From Dendrophyllia cribrosa (Eukaryota > Cnidaria > Anthozoa > Scleractinia > Dendrophylliidae), in NCBI GenBank assembly GCA_024195265.1, contig JAJLRJ010000011.1, forward strand, positions 25,079,792 through 25,143,791: a DNA stretch of 64,000 nt, given 5' to 3'. The notes under the pieces were generated by a model. That model searched no databases, was not told the origin of the DNA, and worked only from the letters and a program-made list of their open reading frames with translations. Position numbers and translations under genes: made by a program. This document shows, in pieces, positions 1 to 10,470 of the stretch (the first letter of the stretch is position 1; the number at the start of each line of letters is the position of its first letter).

Positions 1-276
1 CAGGTGTTATAGCGACGATGTGATGCGATTGTTTACGCACATACGCATGTAAAATTAATAGGCTTATGCATTTCACCGAGCAGGGCTCGAAATAGAAAAA
101 AATTATAGTCTGCCATTTTCTTTATTTTTGGCAGGCCAAACAAATTGTGACCAGCCATTTTTTTTTGACCTGCCACATATTGAAATTTTTACTGTTAATG
201 AAATCGTAGTATTTTTTGAGACGCCTCACGCGAAAAAATTCTAGACTCCGATCAGAGACGTAGAAGTAAAAACAAG
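1..276. other. No gene seen
   Basis: AT-rich non-coding sequence with homopolymer T runs. I see no open frame with splice sites and no clear repeat in this stretch. Confidence 0.5.
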
Positions 277-306
277 AGCGCCTGATAGCGCCTGATAGCG
301 CCTGAT
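277..306. repeat. Three-copy 10-bp tandem repeat
   Basis: AGCGCCTGAT occurs three times in direct succession. It lies just left of the presumed left edge of the Harbinger element and may be flanking DNA. Confidence 0.8.
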
Positions 307-734
307 CGCAGGTTAGGGAGATCCTTAATACTTAACTTTTATTTGTTAAACCTTAGCAATAGTAGAGACAGTGAAGCATTGTTTTATTGTTTTTATCTTT
401 CGTACTTTCGAACTTCTTCTTTCGTGTTTGGTTGCTGAAAATTTATTATATGACATCGCTATTTATAAATCCACACTCGATCGAATTGAAACACACGGTA
501 AACAGAACAATTTTTAGTTCCTTTTGAATGTTGTACAAGGTGTCGTTATTTTCAATTGCAACATGGCCAGACTTCAAAGTTAGAAATTTTTTTTAAAGCG
601 AAATATAATATAGATTTTATTCCAGACAGTAAACAACAAAGTCGGAAACTGCCAAACCGTGAATATTTAATTAGCACACTTGCAGATATCAGATTACATA
701 CAATAACCATAATTGATTTCTCCTTAGGAGTATC

Positions 735-1418
735 ATGGTTTGGAATGCAGAAAAAGACGAGATGCTCTGTCAAGAGGTCCTGCTATTTGAGCCATTTCAG
801 TTTAAACCTAGAACGAAGGAGCGAGGAAATGCATGGAAAGCTATTGCAGAAAATCTAACTGAAAGTGCCACTCACAAGTTTAAAGTAGATGCTCGAGCTG
901 TTAGAGAAAGATTCAGTGTCATTAGAGCCCATTACGAGGCAAAGACAAAGGAAGAGCTGGCTGCCAGTGGAATTTCTCTAGAGGTTACTCCAACCGATCA
1001 GGCTATTGAAACTATCCTGGAAAAGATGAAAGAATATGAAAATCAGCTGAACCTAGAAGACCAAGATAGATCAGAGAAAAGTGCCAAAGAAAAGCAGACG
1101 GCCGAAGACCTGCGTATGAAAGCTTTGGAAACCTTTGCCGAAACAAAGAAAAGGAAGCTTGAAAGTGGGGAGCTTAGTGATGAAGGTGGCTCACGAGTGA
1201 AAAAGAGCAGAAGTTCTGGGTCAGACACACTGGTTTACTTGAGAGAGAAATCAGAGGAGGAGCTTAAAGTGAGAAAAGAGGAGTCTGAGTCAAAAAAGAA
1301 AAACCAGGAACTGCAACTGCAAATGATGGCCACTTTGAATGAGCAGTTAAAGAAGCAACAGCAGCAACATCAACAAATGATGATGATGATGTTACAAATG
1401 TTTCAGAACAAAAACTAG
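735..1418 (+). CDS. Harbinger-associated Myb/SANT-like DNA-binding protein
   Basis: The intact 227-residue frame starts at ATGG seven bases after a plausible splice acceptor (CTCCTTAG), so a 5' untranslated exon upstream is likely. Residues about 1-72 look like a trihelix Myb/SANT-like domain: W3, a W34-K-x-I-A motif, then a basic helix with RAVRERF at 54-60. A glutamate/lysine-rich linker follows, with basic patches KKRK (138-141) and RVKKSR (154-159) that could act as nuclear localisation signals. Residues 165-227 form a charged coiled coil ending in a glutamine and methionine run. In Harbinger elements this second protein helps the transposase enter the nucleus and bind the terminal repeats. 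That role is known for the family and not shown here. A domesticated host gene is an alternative, but the convergent transposase next door favours the transposon. Confidence 0.75.
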   Translation: MVWNAEKDEMLCQEVLLFEPFQFKPRTKERGNAWKAIAENLTESATHKFKVDARAVRERFSVIRAHYEAKTKEELAASGISLEVTPTDQAIETILEKMKEYENQLNLEDQDRSEKSAKEKQTAEDLRMKALETFAETKKRKLESGELSDEGGSRVKKSRSSGSDTLVYLREKSEEELKVRKEESESKKKNQELQLQMMATLNEQLKKQQQQHQQMMMMMLQMFQNKN

Positions 1419-1785
1419 AGTTTCTATATGCATCGTTTTAGACAAGCATAGAGAGCATGTTCTTTATAACTTTAAGCACTTTTTTCGTAGTTTTGGTACA
1501 TCCTTTGTTCATATCTTTTTTTCTAATTGAGGAATTATTGAAGCCATTTGATGCTGAGAATATGTGCTATTAAAGGCTTGCTATTATAAATAATTTATTA
1601 TCAATTCAACGATAAAACTTTCAAAAACGTTTCACACACTGCTGACGATAATTTTATACTGTCAAAATTTCTTTGATCAAAGTTTAAACATTGTTTTTTA
1701 CATTTGAAGGGGAAACCAAGTTTACAGCTGTCATAAATTGGAATAGACATGCTAGAAAATGGCCACTTTGAACAAAATGTTTACA
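1419..1785. other. Convergent intergenic spacer of the Harbinger element
   Basis: AT-rich shared 3' region between the two convergent transposon genes. It contains no open frame of note, only the polyadenylation-like hexamer listed separately. Confidence 0.6.
1594..1599 (-). promoter_or_regulatory. Possible polyadenylation signal of the transposase gene
   Basis: AATAAA on the - strand, about 190 bases beyond the transposase stop codon, which is a normal distance for a 3' end signal. The surrounding AT richness makes chance occurrence possible. Confidence 0.35.
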
Positions 1786-2862
1786 TCAAGAAAAATAATC
1801 CTCTAACTGAGGCGGTTCAAGATCAAAGAAAGAAGAGGTCACAGATTTGTAAAGGCAAGTATGAGCATTGGTCATCAATGCACAAACAGTGTACATTTTA
1901 CCAACTGCACTGAGACCAATTTTGAGGTTTTTCTTAAAATCCAAGAAAGTGAAGTAGTCTACTACTTCACCAAATACCCACTCGACAGACGTACGTACTT
2001 GACTCATAGACTTATTAAACTCCCTCTGAATTGGAGTTATATGGGCACCTTTGAAAGGTCCCTGTAAGTGGACGCGTAAGGGGTACGCAGGGTCTCCATA
2101 AACACAAAGAGGTTGCCCAGTAGGAGAATAAGAGTGCATTTGGAGAAGATTTAACAAATTTGATTCTGCTAGCATTCCACTGTCATGTTTTTTTCCCTCC
2201 ACTGGGCCATAAAGATTTGCTATTAGACCGTTTGGAACTGCTACTGACTGAAACTTTATGGCATGTATTCGTTTATGACCATTAAACAAGTAACGTTGAT
2301 TTTCACCTGGACGGCATACTGGACGAACTGTTCCATCAATGAACCCCCAACAGTTTTGCAAGGCCGCCCCTTTGGTGTGTATAACATTAGCGTATTCTTC
2401 CAGTTTTGCCTGTGATAACCAAGGCTGGTTAAAGCTTGTCAAACGATTGCGATGCAAGTTAAATATAATGTTCATGATTTCATTTGACATCAAGCACAGC
2501 TCGGGAACAGGCCTTGCAAAACGAGCTACCATGTCTGCATACCTACAAGGGTAGGCAAATCGTTTCAAAAATACACAAAATGCTTCAATGCCATCAAATA
2601 CAGACCGGTTATAACATTTTATCTCATCTGGTATTCCCAAAACCTCGGCAAGCCGATATACGTCAGATCGATAAAAACGTAATTCAGTTTTGCACTCCGC
2701 ATCTGCCAAAAAGTCGAGATCAAACGCCGGGTATTTCCAATATGGATAGTCCGGATTTTTGCTGCTGTTCAAATCGTATAATAGAACAAATTCTTCGTCA
2801 TCTATAACTCGCATGTCATGTGCAAGCAACAGAGCTTCTCTAGTTTCTCTGAAAGATGCCAT
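1786..2862 (-). CDS. PIF/Harbinger transposase (DDE nuclease, HARBI1-like)
   Basis: An intact 358-residue DDE_Tnp_4-type nuclease. The open frame runs 46 codons further upstream to 3000, but I chose the inner ATG at 2862. It has a good context (AAAATGG) and opens the typical N-terminus MASFRETREALL, whereas the upstream extension is low-complexity. Catalytic residues visible in order are D176 (GFIDGTVRP), D257 (YGDPAYP) and E294 (SVEWVFG), with the family motif KKHDSGML around 224-231. This matches the length (about 350 residues) and spacing of animal Harbinger transposases, which cut at terminal repeats and insert at 3-bp TWA targets. No stop or frameshift interrupts it, so it may still be active. 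It converges with the Myb-like gene at 735-1418. Confidence 0.9.
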   Translation of the reverse strand: MASFRETREALLLAHDMRVIDDEEFVLLYDLNSSKNPDYPYWKYPAFDLDFLADAECKTELRFYRSDVYRLAEVLGIPDEIKCYNRSVFDGIEAFCVFLKRFAYPCRYADMVARFARPVPELCLMSNEIMNIIFNLHRNRLTSFNQPWLSQAKLEEYANVIHTKGAALQNCWGFIDGTVRPVCRPGENQRYLFNGHKRIHAIKFQSVAVPNGLIANLYGPVEGKKHDSGMLAESNLLNLLQMHSYSPTGQPLCVYGDPAYPLRVHLQGPFKGAHITPIQREFNKSMSQVRTSVEWVFGEVVDYFTFLDFKKNLKIGLSAVGKMYTVCALMTNAHTCLYKSVTSSFFDLEPPQLEDYFS

Positions 2863-3213
2863 TTTACCTCGAAAGTCAAAACATAGTTTGGATTTCGCGC
2901 CACAAACAAAGCTTCCCGTCGTCGTCTGCTTAACGTTCGCGCCACATTCGGTAACCCGCGTCGTCGACCCAGTCCCTAGCCGCGTGGATGCCGTTCTCAA
3001 ATGATTCCCGTCCTCGTTGCTTAAGGTCCCTATTATTCAATAAAAACGCGAGCCTGTCTTGTTTTAAACTTAAAAGTTTTGAACGTCTAGTAGATTGATT
3101 TATACGAAAACAATTAGATTATTCGCTCTTGATTTCTATGCGTGATAGTTGATTTGGTCTTCGCGCTCATCAAGTATCACGCGATAGAAATTCTCGAGCT
3201 GATAATTTAATTG

Positions 3214-3417
3214 TTAAAGAATCTGACCCACCCAGTTTGCATTGCGTGCCTACGTTGGTTCATCCGCCATTTTCAGAGCCCCCGAAAATCCATACTGTAT
3301 TGTAGATGAGAAATTCACTCGTGCAAGAGGTGATATGCTTGCCTAAATATGGAATAGAGCCGTATCATAACAATAAGAGAAGCGCGCAATGCAAACTGGG
3401 TGGGTCAGACTCTTTAA
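3214..3417. mobile_element. TTAA-flanked foldback MITE
   Basis: Inverted arms of about 33 bp at 3214-3246 and 3385-3417 share the core CTGACCCACCCAGTTTGCAT and end exactly in TTAA on both sides. That is the target duplication of piggyBac- or Kolobok-type elements. The interior of about 140 bp has no recognisable coding capacity. Confidence 0.75.
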
Positions 3418-4276
3418 ATAGCATACATGACTTTAAACTATTTGTTATGGCGAAAACACTCAGTAACAAAAAGCTTGTAAAGATTTGCCCACAGGCGTAC
3501 TATGCGCCAGTAAAGAATCCGAGCCTGAAGCGTGGAGTATTTTGGCATGTTATCGCACAATTAAATGGCGTTTTCAGTGATTGCCAACCAAGTTTGTTTT
3601 CTGGTAATCTGAAACCGTTACTCAAATGAAACGAAATCATCTCAACATGTTCAACGCGACAGATTGCTCCAGGATTTTTGGAACATTTTGGTAGGCTTGT
3701 CCAGGGGCTTCCACGCCCAGCCCACCATTTTGAAAGCGAATAAGTCCCTTGGGATGATGTTACGCTTGGTCAGCATTAGATCGCATCCGCCTAAACCACC
3801 TCGGATACTTAGAAAATTATATAACGTAATGTCGACACTTAGAATTGTATTTTCAATAAATTTTTAAGTGTAAAATCCCCACTTTGGCTTACATAGCCTA
3901 CCGTACCAGAGTATCACCTAGCTTCTCGGGTTGTTTAGGCCTATATTTAACTATATAAACTGCTAACCCCAACCTCAACTGAAAGCTAACCAGTTACTCC
4001 GTTATATAAGTCTCAATAAGGTGTCCGAGATGGTTTAGGCGGATGGGATCTAATGCTAACCCGTTACGCTTTCCTAGGCCCAGGGTAGCAAACAAAAAAA
4101 TATGATAAAATGAAAAGGAACACCACAAACAACTTTTTTCAATTCTGCCAACATCTTTTATTTCATTACACAATACTAAATATTCCACTAAATATTAACT
4201 GTATACCCTGCACTCTTTATAAAGATACGATCTGTTGTAAAAGTCGTAAAATGGCAACCTCGTGCGATCAACTTGT
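3418..4276. other. No gene seen
   Basis: Non-coding sequence with short chance frames only. No splice-supported exon and no clear inverted repeat could be recognised. Confidence 0.4.
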
Positions 4277-4380
4277 AAGGGCTGATCTGACTTCGTAAAA
4301 AAGTTGACCTTGCGATACACCAACACGTTGTTGGTGTCTCGCAAGGTCAACTTTTTTACGTACCGTCAGATCAGCCCTTG
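4277..4380. mobile_element. Near-perfect 104-bp palindrome
   Basis: Two arms of about 50 bp meet with almost no loop; the left arm begins AAGGGCTGATCTGACTTCGT and contains GTTGACCTTGCGA. A few mismatches show it is not an assembly fold. It looks like a very short foldback element and would extrude a hairpin or cruciform. No flanking target duplication is obvious. Confidence 0.75.
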
Positions 4381-4486
4381 CAGTTTGTTTGTTCATGTTT
4401 GGTTGATTAGGTCTCTTGCAGATCCTACGTATACCGTTAGCAGCATCATCGTTTGCGGTTCTTTGCACATTTTACTGTTATTTCAA

Positions 4487-4564
4487 CCTCGTCTCCAGGG
4501 CCTTCTCCGGTTAACAAATTCAAAATGGTGGCTTTGAAAAGCGGAGAAGGCCCTGGAGACGAGA
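4487..4564. mobile_element. Short foldback element with 22-bp arms
   Basis: Arms CTCGTCTCCAGGGCCTTCTC (left, 4489-4508) and its reverse complement (4542-4563) surround a 32-bp loop. Probably a minimal MITE or a solo pair of terminal repeats; superfamily not determined. Confidence 0.7.
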
Positions 4565-4820
4565 TTGATAAAATGATAGATTTACGTTTTTGAAGGCAGT
4601 ATGTCTTGATTTAACTTGGTTTTCCAAAAGGTCGGAAACAGATTCATAAAAATTGTTTAGTTTTTTAGTATCATGGACTCAGAACTCAGCCAGAAAAGAA
4701 CAAATTTGAACATTTTGGTAAAAGATTTGCCCAAAATTTGTTTTGTCTCAGGTTATTTCTCTGGTTATTGATGACAGCGCCATGAGTTTGTTTTATTTGT
4801 TCTATTATTTCAATCAGGAG

Positions 4821-5056
4821 TAAGACTCGGTGCAAGAAATGCAGACTACAGACTCCTAATAATCCTAAAACCTATCGGGTAAATCCTAATATCCTAACTG
4901 TAACCCTAAATCCTAACTATTACCGTTACTGTAAACCTAACCTTCTAGCTCCTTTACCCTAACACTCTCTAGAAATCCTGTAACCTATCCCTAATCTAAA
5001 CTGCTGCCTAATTCCTATCGGCCCGCAGTCTGCGTTTGTCTAGCACCAAGTCCTAC
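4821..5056. mobile_element. Inverted-repeat element with CCTAA-rich core
   Basis: Imperfect inverted arms of about 33 bp (left 4823-4855, right 5024-5056) share GACTYGGTGC and GCAGACT blocks. The core of about 170 bp is a degenerate run of CCTAA, CCCTAA and CCTAAC words resembling telomere sequence. Insertion at an interstitial telomere, or growth of a short repeat inside a MITE, are both possible. Confidence 0.6.
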
Positions 5057-5544
5057 GTGAATTTGATCATTTCCAATTGAAGAAATTTTAATATCGCAGC
5101 ATTTTAGTTACTTGGAACAACTTGAAATCTTCCTTCATTAGCAGGTTATTACTTTGTTAGATTACATATGTTAAAATCAGCTTTGATTACAAGCAACTTA
5201 ATTAGGAAGAAAACCGATGTTCCAAGTCTAGCCGAAAATCGGTAAACTATACTAAATTTTTATAATTGTGTCATTTATCTTCAAAAAGTAAACAATTTGC
5301 AACCAGGATAAGAATTTTAGAAGGTGAAGCAACTGTACAGTTTCATATTTTGTTCAGTGTTTATTCTTTATCCAGTCAGTAAAACAATTCAAAAGAAATC
5401 GATCATGGTGTACAAAATAAAAATCGAAATACGAAGAAAAAACATACTGCCTTTCAACATTTGTGCGAAGTTTTGATCGTTATGATTATTATTATCTGAA
5501 TGATACACCAAATACATGCAGCGATACAAGTCTCCCATTGAAGC

Positions 5545-6130
5545 CGCGTTCACACAACAAACTTCAGTTGGCAATCTCGTGTTGGCAAACTTCGAAATGT
5601 TGGCAATCTCGCTTTTTCACACGACAAACTACTAAAATTCTTAATGTCATTCTCAAGCCGGGACGGGACGGGACGTGTTTGCGGGTTTTGATTCTTTCGC
5701 ACGTCAAATGCATGTGAGTTTGCCAAGACAAAAACGTTGGCCAAAAAGTTGGCGAGAATAGACACTTGTTGTAATCCACCGTAGGAAAAAAAGATGGCGG
5801 CTGTCCATTTTACCACAATACCTTGCGGACCTAACACAGCACATAAGGCACAAAGAAAGCCAAATTTTTACAATATTTGTTCCAGTACTAAGGACAATGT
5901 GTAGACTAGGTTTGAAGATTTTATAACTTTTCTTTAAATTTTTATGAACGTTATTAAGGTTTTTATGCGCTAAGAATTATGGGTAAATGTACCAGTCGCC
6001 ATCTTTTTTCCTACCGAGGATTGTTGCCAACAGTGTGCCAACATGTTTGCCAACTGAAGGAGGAGTTAAAGTAGGCAAAGGAACACATTGTCCTCGTGCC
6101 GCGTGCGAGTTTACACCACACCTGGTAATT
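5545..6130. mobile_element. Large inverted-repeat (foldback) element
   Basis: Two inverted matches nest symmetrically. ACTTCAGTTGGCAA near 5562 faces TTGCCAACTGAAGG near 6047. CCGTAGGAAAAAAAGATGGC near 5778 faces its complement near 6018. The outer ends read GTTCACACAAC and, on the other side, GTTTACACCAC. No coding capacity. The edges are approximate because the arms are diverged. Confidence 0.6.
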
Positions 6131-6387
6131 TCTCGTAGTGATGCATGATAATGATGCCTTGAAACTTTAAAAAGCATTTTCTCATCCTCATTGAATTGTT
6201 AGGTACATCTTCACATCTTCTTAATCTCAGGGGTTAACAACTGAAGCAAGTGGAATTTAGCATGATGAAAAACGCAAGTCAAGTCAGTGAGAGTTTCCAA
6301 GAGAAAACTAAAGAGGGAAGTTGCGCCAATTCTTTGTAACGTTTCCAAGGTATCACCATAACATTCAGTTTCTTCAGTATTAAGAAC

Positions 6388-6804
6388 TTAAAGGGAGGGT
6401 TTCACGGTTCGGCGCATGTGCAAGCTATGGCGTAAGCGATTTAAGACTCATTTAAATTCATTATTTAGACCAATCGGAAGCGAGTAAATAACTCTGACGG
6501 GAAATTTGCCTGTGAAAATGTCGCTGATTGAATGGATGATTATACATACCAATGTGCGCCATGAAAGCCACCAGAGCGTAGAATAAAACCTTCGGGTCAA
6601 AGGTTTTATTCAGTGTTGACTTTGTCGGCGTAATCCGTTGAAATTTTCTGTGAATTTTGGTCATCCTTCGCTTTATTTGGACTAATTATAGTATGTGATT
6701 ATTGAAGTAAATGTGAGTGGTTTTTTAACCGATAAAATTGGCAAGTAAGCGAATAAAGCATTTAATCTATGTACATGCGCCGAACCGTGAAACCCTCCAT
6801 TTAA
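6388..6804. mobile_element. TTAA-flanked MITE, copy 1 of a pair
   Basis: Terminal repeats beginning AGGGAGGGTTTCACGGTTCG face each other and TTAA borders both ends. The internal sequence on the - strand (6461-6664) holds a 67-residue open frame starting MTKIHRKFQR. It matches, residue for residue over most of 40 positions, the frame inside the oppositely oriented copy at 8162-8590. Superfamily by target site: piggyBac or Kolobok-like. The peptide is probably a remnant of the autonomous parent or a chance frame. Confidence 0.8.
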
Positions 6805-7556
6805 CTTGTTTTCTTTTAAAGTGTCACGTTGAAATGCAAGCCCCTAGGAAATATTTTTTTAAAGTCATTCCTAACATCAAAAATGACCTTGAAACACTGC
6901 AGTTGCTTAACGCTTGAAAACAAAGGTATTTTTGGATGACTTGTTTATACCATATCTGCATGTATCAGTGATGCCATACAAGTTACACAACAACCGTTTC
7001 GAAAGTTAAATAGTTTTATAAAATAGCTGTACGCTACGAAAACCTTATTTTGAAATCGCGAATCTCACGAAGGGAGAAAAATGAGCTTAATTCTTTCAAA
7101 AAAAATATGACTAGTTCTTTACCAATCTTATTTCTTCTTGCTCTTTTCGTTCTTAAAATTGATAATGACTAAATACAAACCTAATTATTTGTTGTGGAAG
7201 CCTGTATAAGTGATCACTGTCTTGTATTACCGACAGACCAAGGAAATAATCCAATTAGATCACAACTGTTTTACTTGTAATCTATTTTATGTATAATTAA
7301 TTTATGCAAAACTTTTAATTCATGCACGCAAGTTCAGCCAATGCAAATAATGAATTGGATTCAGCAAAGTTGAAACCTGTTGATATACGATCACCGCGAC
7401 GCTACTGACTTTTGCCAAACTAATGTACGCCTATCAAATGTAGACTGAGTACTACCTCAAGGAGTTATGAGGAGGTGTAGGAATTATGAATGGTTATGAG
7501 GCGAGGAAGTTTTTAACCACGCAAAATTAACTGAAAGGGATGATATTAGCTCAAAC
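6805..7556. other. No gene seen
   Basis: AT-rich spacer between two MITEs. Nothing gene-like or repeated was recognised. Confidence 0.4.
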
Positions 7557-7997
7557 TAAGGCTCCGACCACACTAATGCGTTTTCGTTTGAAAACGCATA
7601 CTTTTTGATGCGTTTTCGCCTATCATCCACACTAAAACGCCCGAAAAAGCTGATGAAAACGGATGCTTTCGAAAACGGTTTCAAAAGTGGAGACTTTTGA
7701 AAACGCATCGTTTTGAAAACGCTTCGTTTCTAGTGTGGACAGGTGAAAACGGAGACTTTTGAAAACGATGACGTACTGAGAGCGTCACATGCCATCGGTT
7801 CCAGTCCAATTAGAGCATCTATCATCTTTAACACATGCGCAATCCCCGGTCCCAGTCATTTTCATCGTTTCGACCATTTTAGTGTGGACAGGTGAAAACG
7901 ATGCGAAAACGCTAGTGTGGGCGAAAATATTTTGCTTCGTTTTCTTCGAGATGAAAACGGAGACTTTTGAAAACGCATTAGTGTGGTCGGGGCCTAA
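7557..7997. mobile_element. Harbinger-like MITE with TAA target duplication
   Basis: Terminal repeats GGCTCCGACCACACTAATGC (left) and the complementary end at 7970-7994 are flanked by TAA at 7557-7559 and 7995-7997. The interior repeats GAAAACG words on both strands. The 3-bp TAA duplication suggests mobilisation by a PIF/Harbinger transposase such as the one encoded at 1786-2862, though the termini differ from that element. Confidence 0.75.
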
Positions 7998-8161
7998 GTC
8001 TTTTGTGATATCTTAATACCGTACATCGTACACACAGTCTATGACAAAATTATATTCTAATTAGATCATTGAAAGGCTGCCAGTGCAAAACGTTCCTACC
8101 TCAAAGGTTAAAGATAATTATATGGTCATAGTACAGCTAGGAACCTTTTTCACATAGTCCT

Positions 8162-8590
8162 TTAAAGGGATGCATGGTTTCACGGTTCGGCGCATGTGCA
8201 CAGATTAAAATGCTTTATTTAAAATGCTTTATTCGCTTTCTTACCCATTTTATCGATTAAAAAACCACTCACATTTACTTCACACGCTATAATTAGTCCA
8301 AGCAAAGCGAAGGATGACCAAAATTTACAGAGAATTTCAACGAAAAACACCGACAAAGTCAACACTGAATAAAACCTTTGACCCGAAGGATTTATTCTAC
8401 GCTCTGGTGGCTTTCATGGCTCATATTGGTATGCATTATCAGGCATTCATTCAGCTGACTGACCGCGACATTTTCAAGGGCAAATTTCCCGCCGAAGTTA
8501 TCTGCTCGCTTGCGATTGGTCTAAACAATGAAATTAAATGGCTTACGTCATAGCTTGCACATGCGCCAAACCGTGAAATCCTCCCTTTAA
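8162..8590. mobile_element. TTAA-flanked MITE, copy 2 of a pair
   Basis: Same family as 6388-6804 but inverted. The ends carry TTTCACGGTTCGGCGCATGT and the diverged complement, bordered by TTAA on both sides. The + strand frame 8314-8553 (79 residues, starting MTKIYREFQR) continues past the point where copy 1 has a deletion and ends at a stop near the right terminus. Confidence 0.8.
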
Positions 8591-9404
8591 CTGATATGTT
8601 GGAGATCCCCCTTAAGCTATATCATCCCTTTACCTTATTATGATCTCATGAGGAACAAAGGATATGAATTAGGTAATGGTGTCATGTTTATGTACTGTTC
8701 TTTGCATGGTGGTAGTTGGGGTAGTGAAAATGGGGTGGGATGATCGAAGGGGTGGGCGAGGAGGGCGAAGTAGATGAGGGTTCGGGTTTGGTTGGGGGGT
8801 GGCAGCAGTTAAGGGTAGAGGCATGGTGGGTTTGGAAAACACCTCCTTGATACTTCCATGAGAGAGAAGTCAATACACTCTTATTCTAATTAAAATCTTG
8901 CATTTTGGTTTGGTAATAATTGCCTCGTAAATTTCTACTCAGGCTGAACCTTGCGCGCAAGATAGACAAATCTTTTGATGGAACTTATTGTACACGACTC
9001 CGAAGATGTGTACAAGACAAAGAAAAAATAGCTATAGGTGATCTGTGATAGTCCAACATAGAAGTGGCCACTCGCAAAGGAGAAAGCTAACGAAAAAAAT
9101 GCAAATCTTTGTGTTAATTTGAATTGTCAGGTTGAAATAGACAAACCAACTAGTAAACGATTGAAACTTCCTTGCAACTTTCTTGAACAAAAACATGTGA
9201 TCTACATCTACTTTGTCAGGATAAATGTTCGGGAACTAATGAAATCAGTTTGTGAAATATGAACGACTCGCGGAATATGTGTGAAAAATAAATTTAAAAT
9301 CGGCAGATTAAATAACCCTTAGCCGAGAGAAACTTTCATATGATGCCCGATTTAAGCTGTCAGCTCCATTGTACATTATACATTGTACACCTCCATTGTA
9401 TTAG
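8591..9404. other. No gene seen
   Basis: Contains a G-rich, T-rich low-complexity stretch at about 8705-8830 and otherwise unremarkable AT-rich DNA. Confidence 0.4.
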
Positions 9405-9549
9405 ATGAAATCCGACAGCTTGGTTCTCTGATTCCACTCTTGATGCACAGCAAGGTAAATTACGATAGCGACGTCCAATATTAATCCTGGGAAACAACGA
9501 TAGGGTTTGTCCTTTGCAATCTGAATGTAATTTTCTGGGCGGAGTGATC
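9405..9549 (-). pseudogene. Repeated exon module a1
   Basis: Acceptor-like TAAAAG/G at 9550 leads into a frame starting SLRPENYIQIAKDKP, which aligns with module c2 (SLCPENLFEISKEKP). Near 9460 a small deletion shifts the frame, so the conserved ACRRR-CC part is lost in this frame, while CCASRVESENQ appears in another. I read it as a decayed member of the nine-copy family. Confidence 0.5.
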
Positions 9550-9909
9550 CTAAAAGGAAACAAATCAAATACAAGTAACGTAAAACTAGTATGCGAACGT
9601 TGTAGTTACAACCGCATATTCTTTTTGCAGGCAGATCATTTTTTTTTAAGACTACACACTATCAGAACCAGGCTTTTCATGTTTGACACTCGTGGGTGTC
9701 AAAGGGGTAAAGGGGACTTTCGTATAATGCATACGTTTCTTTCTGGCATTTCCTAAATAACTGAATTTGGCGCCATGTGATCTCAATTTTACGATTTTAC
9801 TTAATCTCATCGCCAGTCTCATCGACACCTGACACCTGACAAGAACAACCATTAGTAAGGGAAATTGGATGTTGAACATGTCTGGAATCAAAAAGAGAGA
9901 AGTGATTGC

Positions 9910-10022
9910 TTACCTCTTGAAGTATAGACCTAAAGCGAGGGACTTCTGTACTTGGAGACTTGTTGGATGCGGTCGTGGTGGTAGATCTTCAAGAAATAGA
10001 GTCAGGTGGGAATAGTTTCTTC
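9910..10022 (-). other. Exon-like block of the a type, unit 1
   Basis: On the - strand an acceptor (CTGTTACAG) is followed by about 110 bases that stay open in one frame (RNYSHLTLFLEDLPPRPH...) and end in the strong donor AAGAG/GTAAGC. Homologues with the same splice sites lie at about 14520-14640 and 22945-23060. The unit-3 copy has a stop in this frame, so coding status is doubtful; conserved splicing of a non-coding or decayed transcript is possible. Confidence 0.4.
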
Positions 10023-10330
10023 TGTAACAGAGAAAAAGTAAAATAAATCAGTGAACGTACTAAAAGATCCACAATACTGACTATATACTGGTACACAGCT
10101 GCTATTTCTGACGCACGACAAGACTAAGACTATAATTAACTGCTCTCCCATCCAATGGGTGTGGTGCATCGAGTCCATTTGGTGCGCTCCATTATGTTTT
10201 AAGCATTTCGGCTATAAATTCAATACCATCCTTTCTTCTACACCTTACTATCGAGAAAAAAATGTCAAAATAGTCCCTGTGAGTAAAAGGGTTCATCCGA
10301 TGTTACAAAATGTGTTAATGTATCTGCGGT

Positions 10331-10470
10331 TTAGTGAGTCACGGGATTATCAGCATTTTTAATTCCAGCAGCTTGGTTCTCTGATTCCACTTTTAATTCA
10401 CAGCAATCTAAAGTACGGCGGCGACATGCGTCAAATATGACCCTAAAGTAATTTTCTGGGCGAAGTGGTC
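10331..10470 (-). CDS. Repeated exon module b1 (best preserved b copy)
   Basis: After the acceptor CCTTTAG the frame reads PLRPENYFRVIFDACRRR, then TLDCCELKVESENQAAG, and stops at 10331. It is the cleanest copy of a module found nine times in 9.4-25.4 kb, with consensus S-L-x-P-E-N, F-x-A-C-R-R-R-T-L-x-C-C and V-E-S-E-N-Q-A. Unlike b2 and b3 it has lost the donor CAAG/GTGAC by a short deletion. I do not recognise the domain. A short cysteine-containing secreted or structural exon, or an old repeat, are both possible. Confidence 0.4.

Larger units (their letters stand above)
314..3031. mobile_element. PIF/Harbinger-type two-gene DNA transposon
   Basis: The two genes typical of animal Harbinger elements, a Myb/SANT-like protein and a DDE nuclease, lie here 367 bp apart and converge tail to tail. 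The right edge is suggested by an inverted-terminal-like string at 3009-3031, whose reverse complement reads AGGGACCTTAAGCAACGAGG. The matching left end is weak: 316-330 reads AGGGAGATCCTTAAT, so the left boundary is approximate and no 3-bp target duplication is secure. Both reading frames are intact, which points to a young or recently active copy. The pairing is known for the family; the exact limits are inference. Confidence 0.6.

Noticed and set aside
556..858. 100-codon + strand frame as the first exon of the Myb-like gene
   Set aside because: It is in another frame, and the acceptor just before 735 suggests this stretch is largely intron.
2863..3000. Upstream 46-codon extension of the transposase
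   Set aside because: It is threonine- and serine-rich without similarity to the family, and the inner ATG has the better context.
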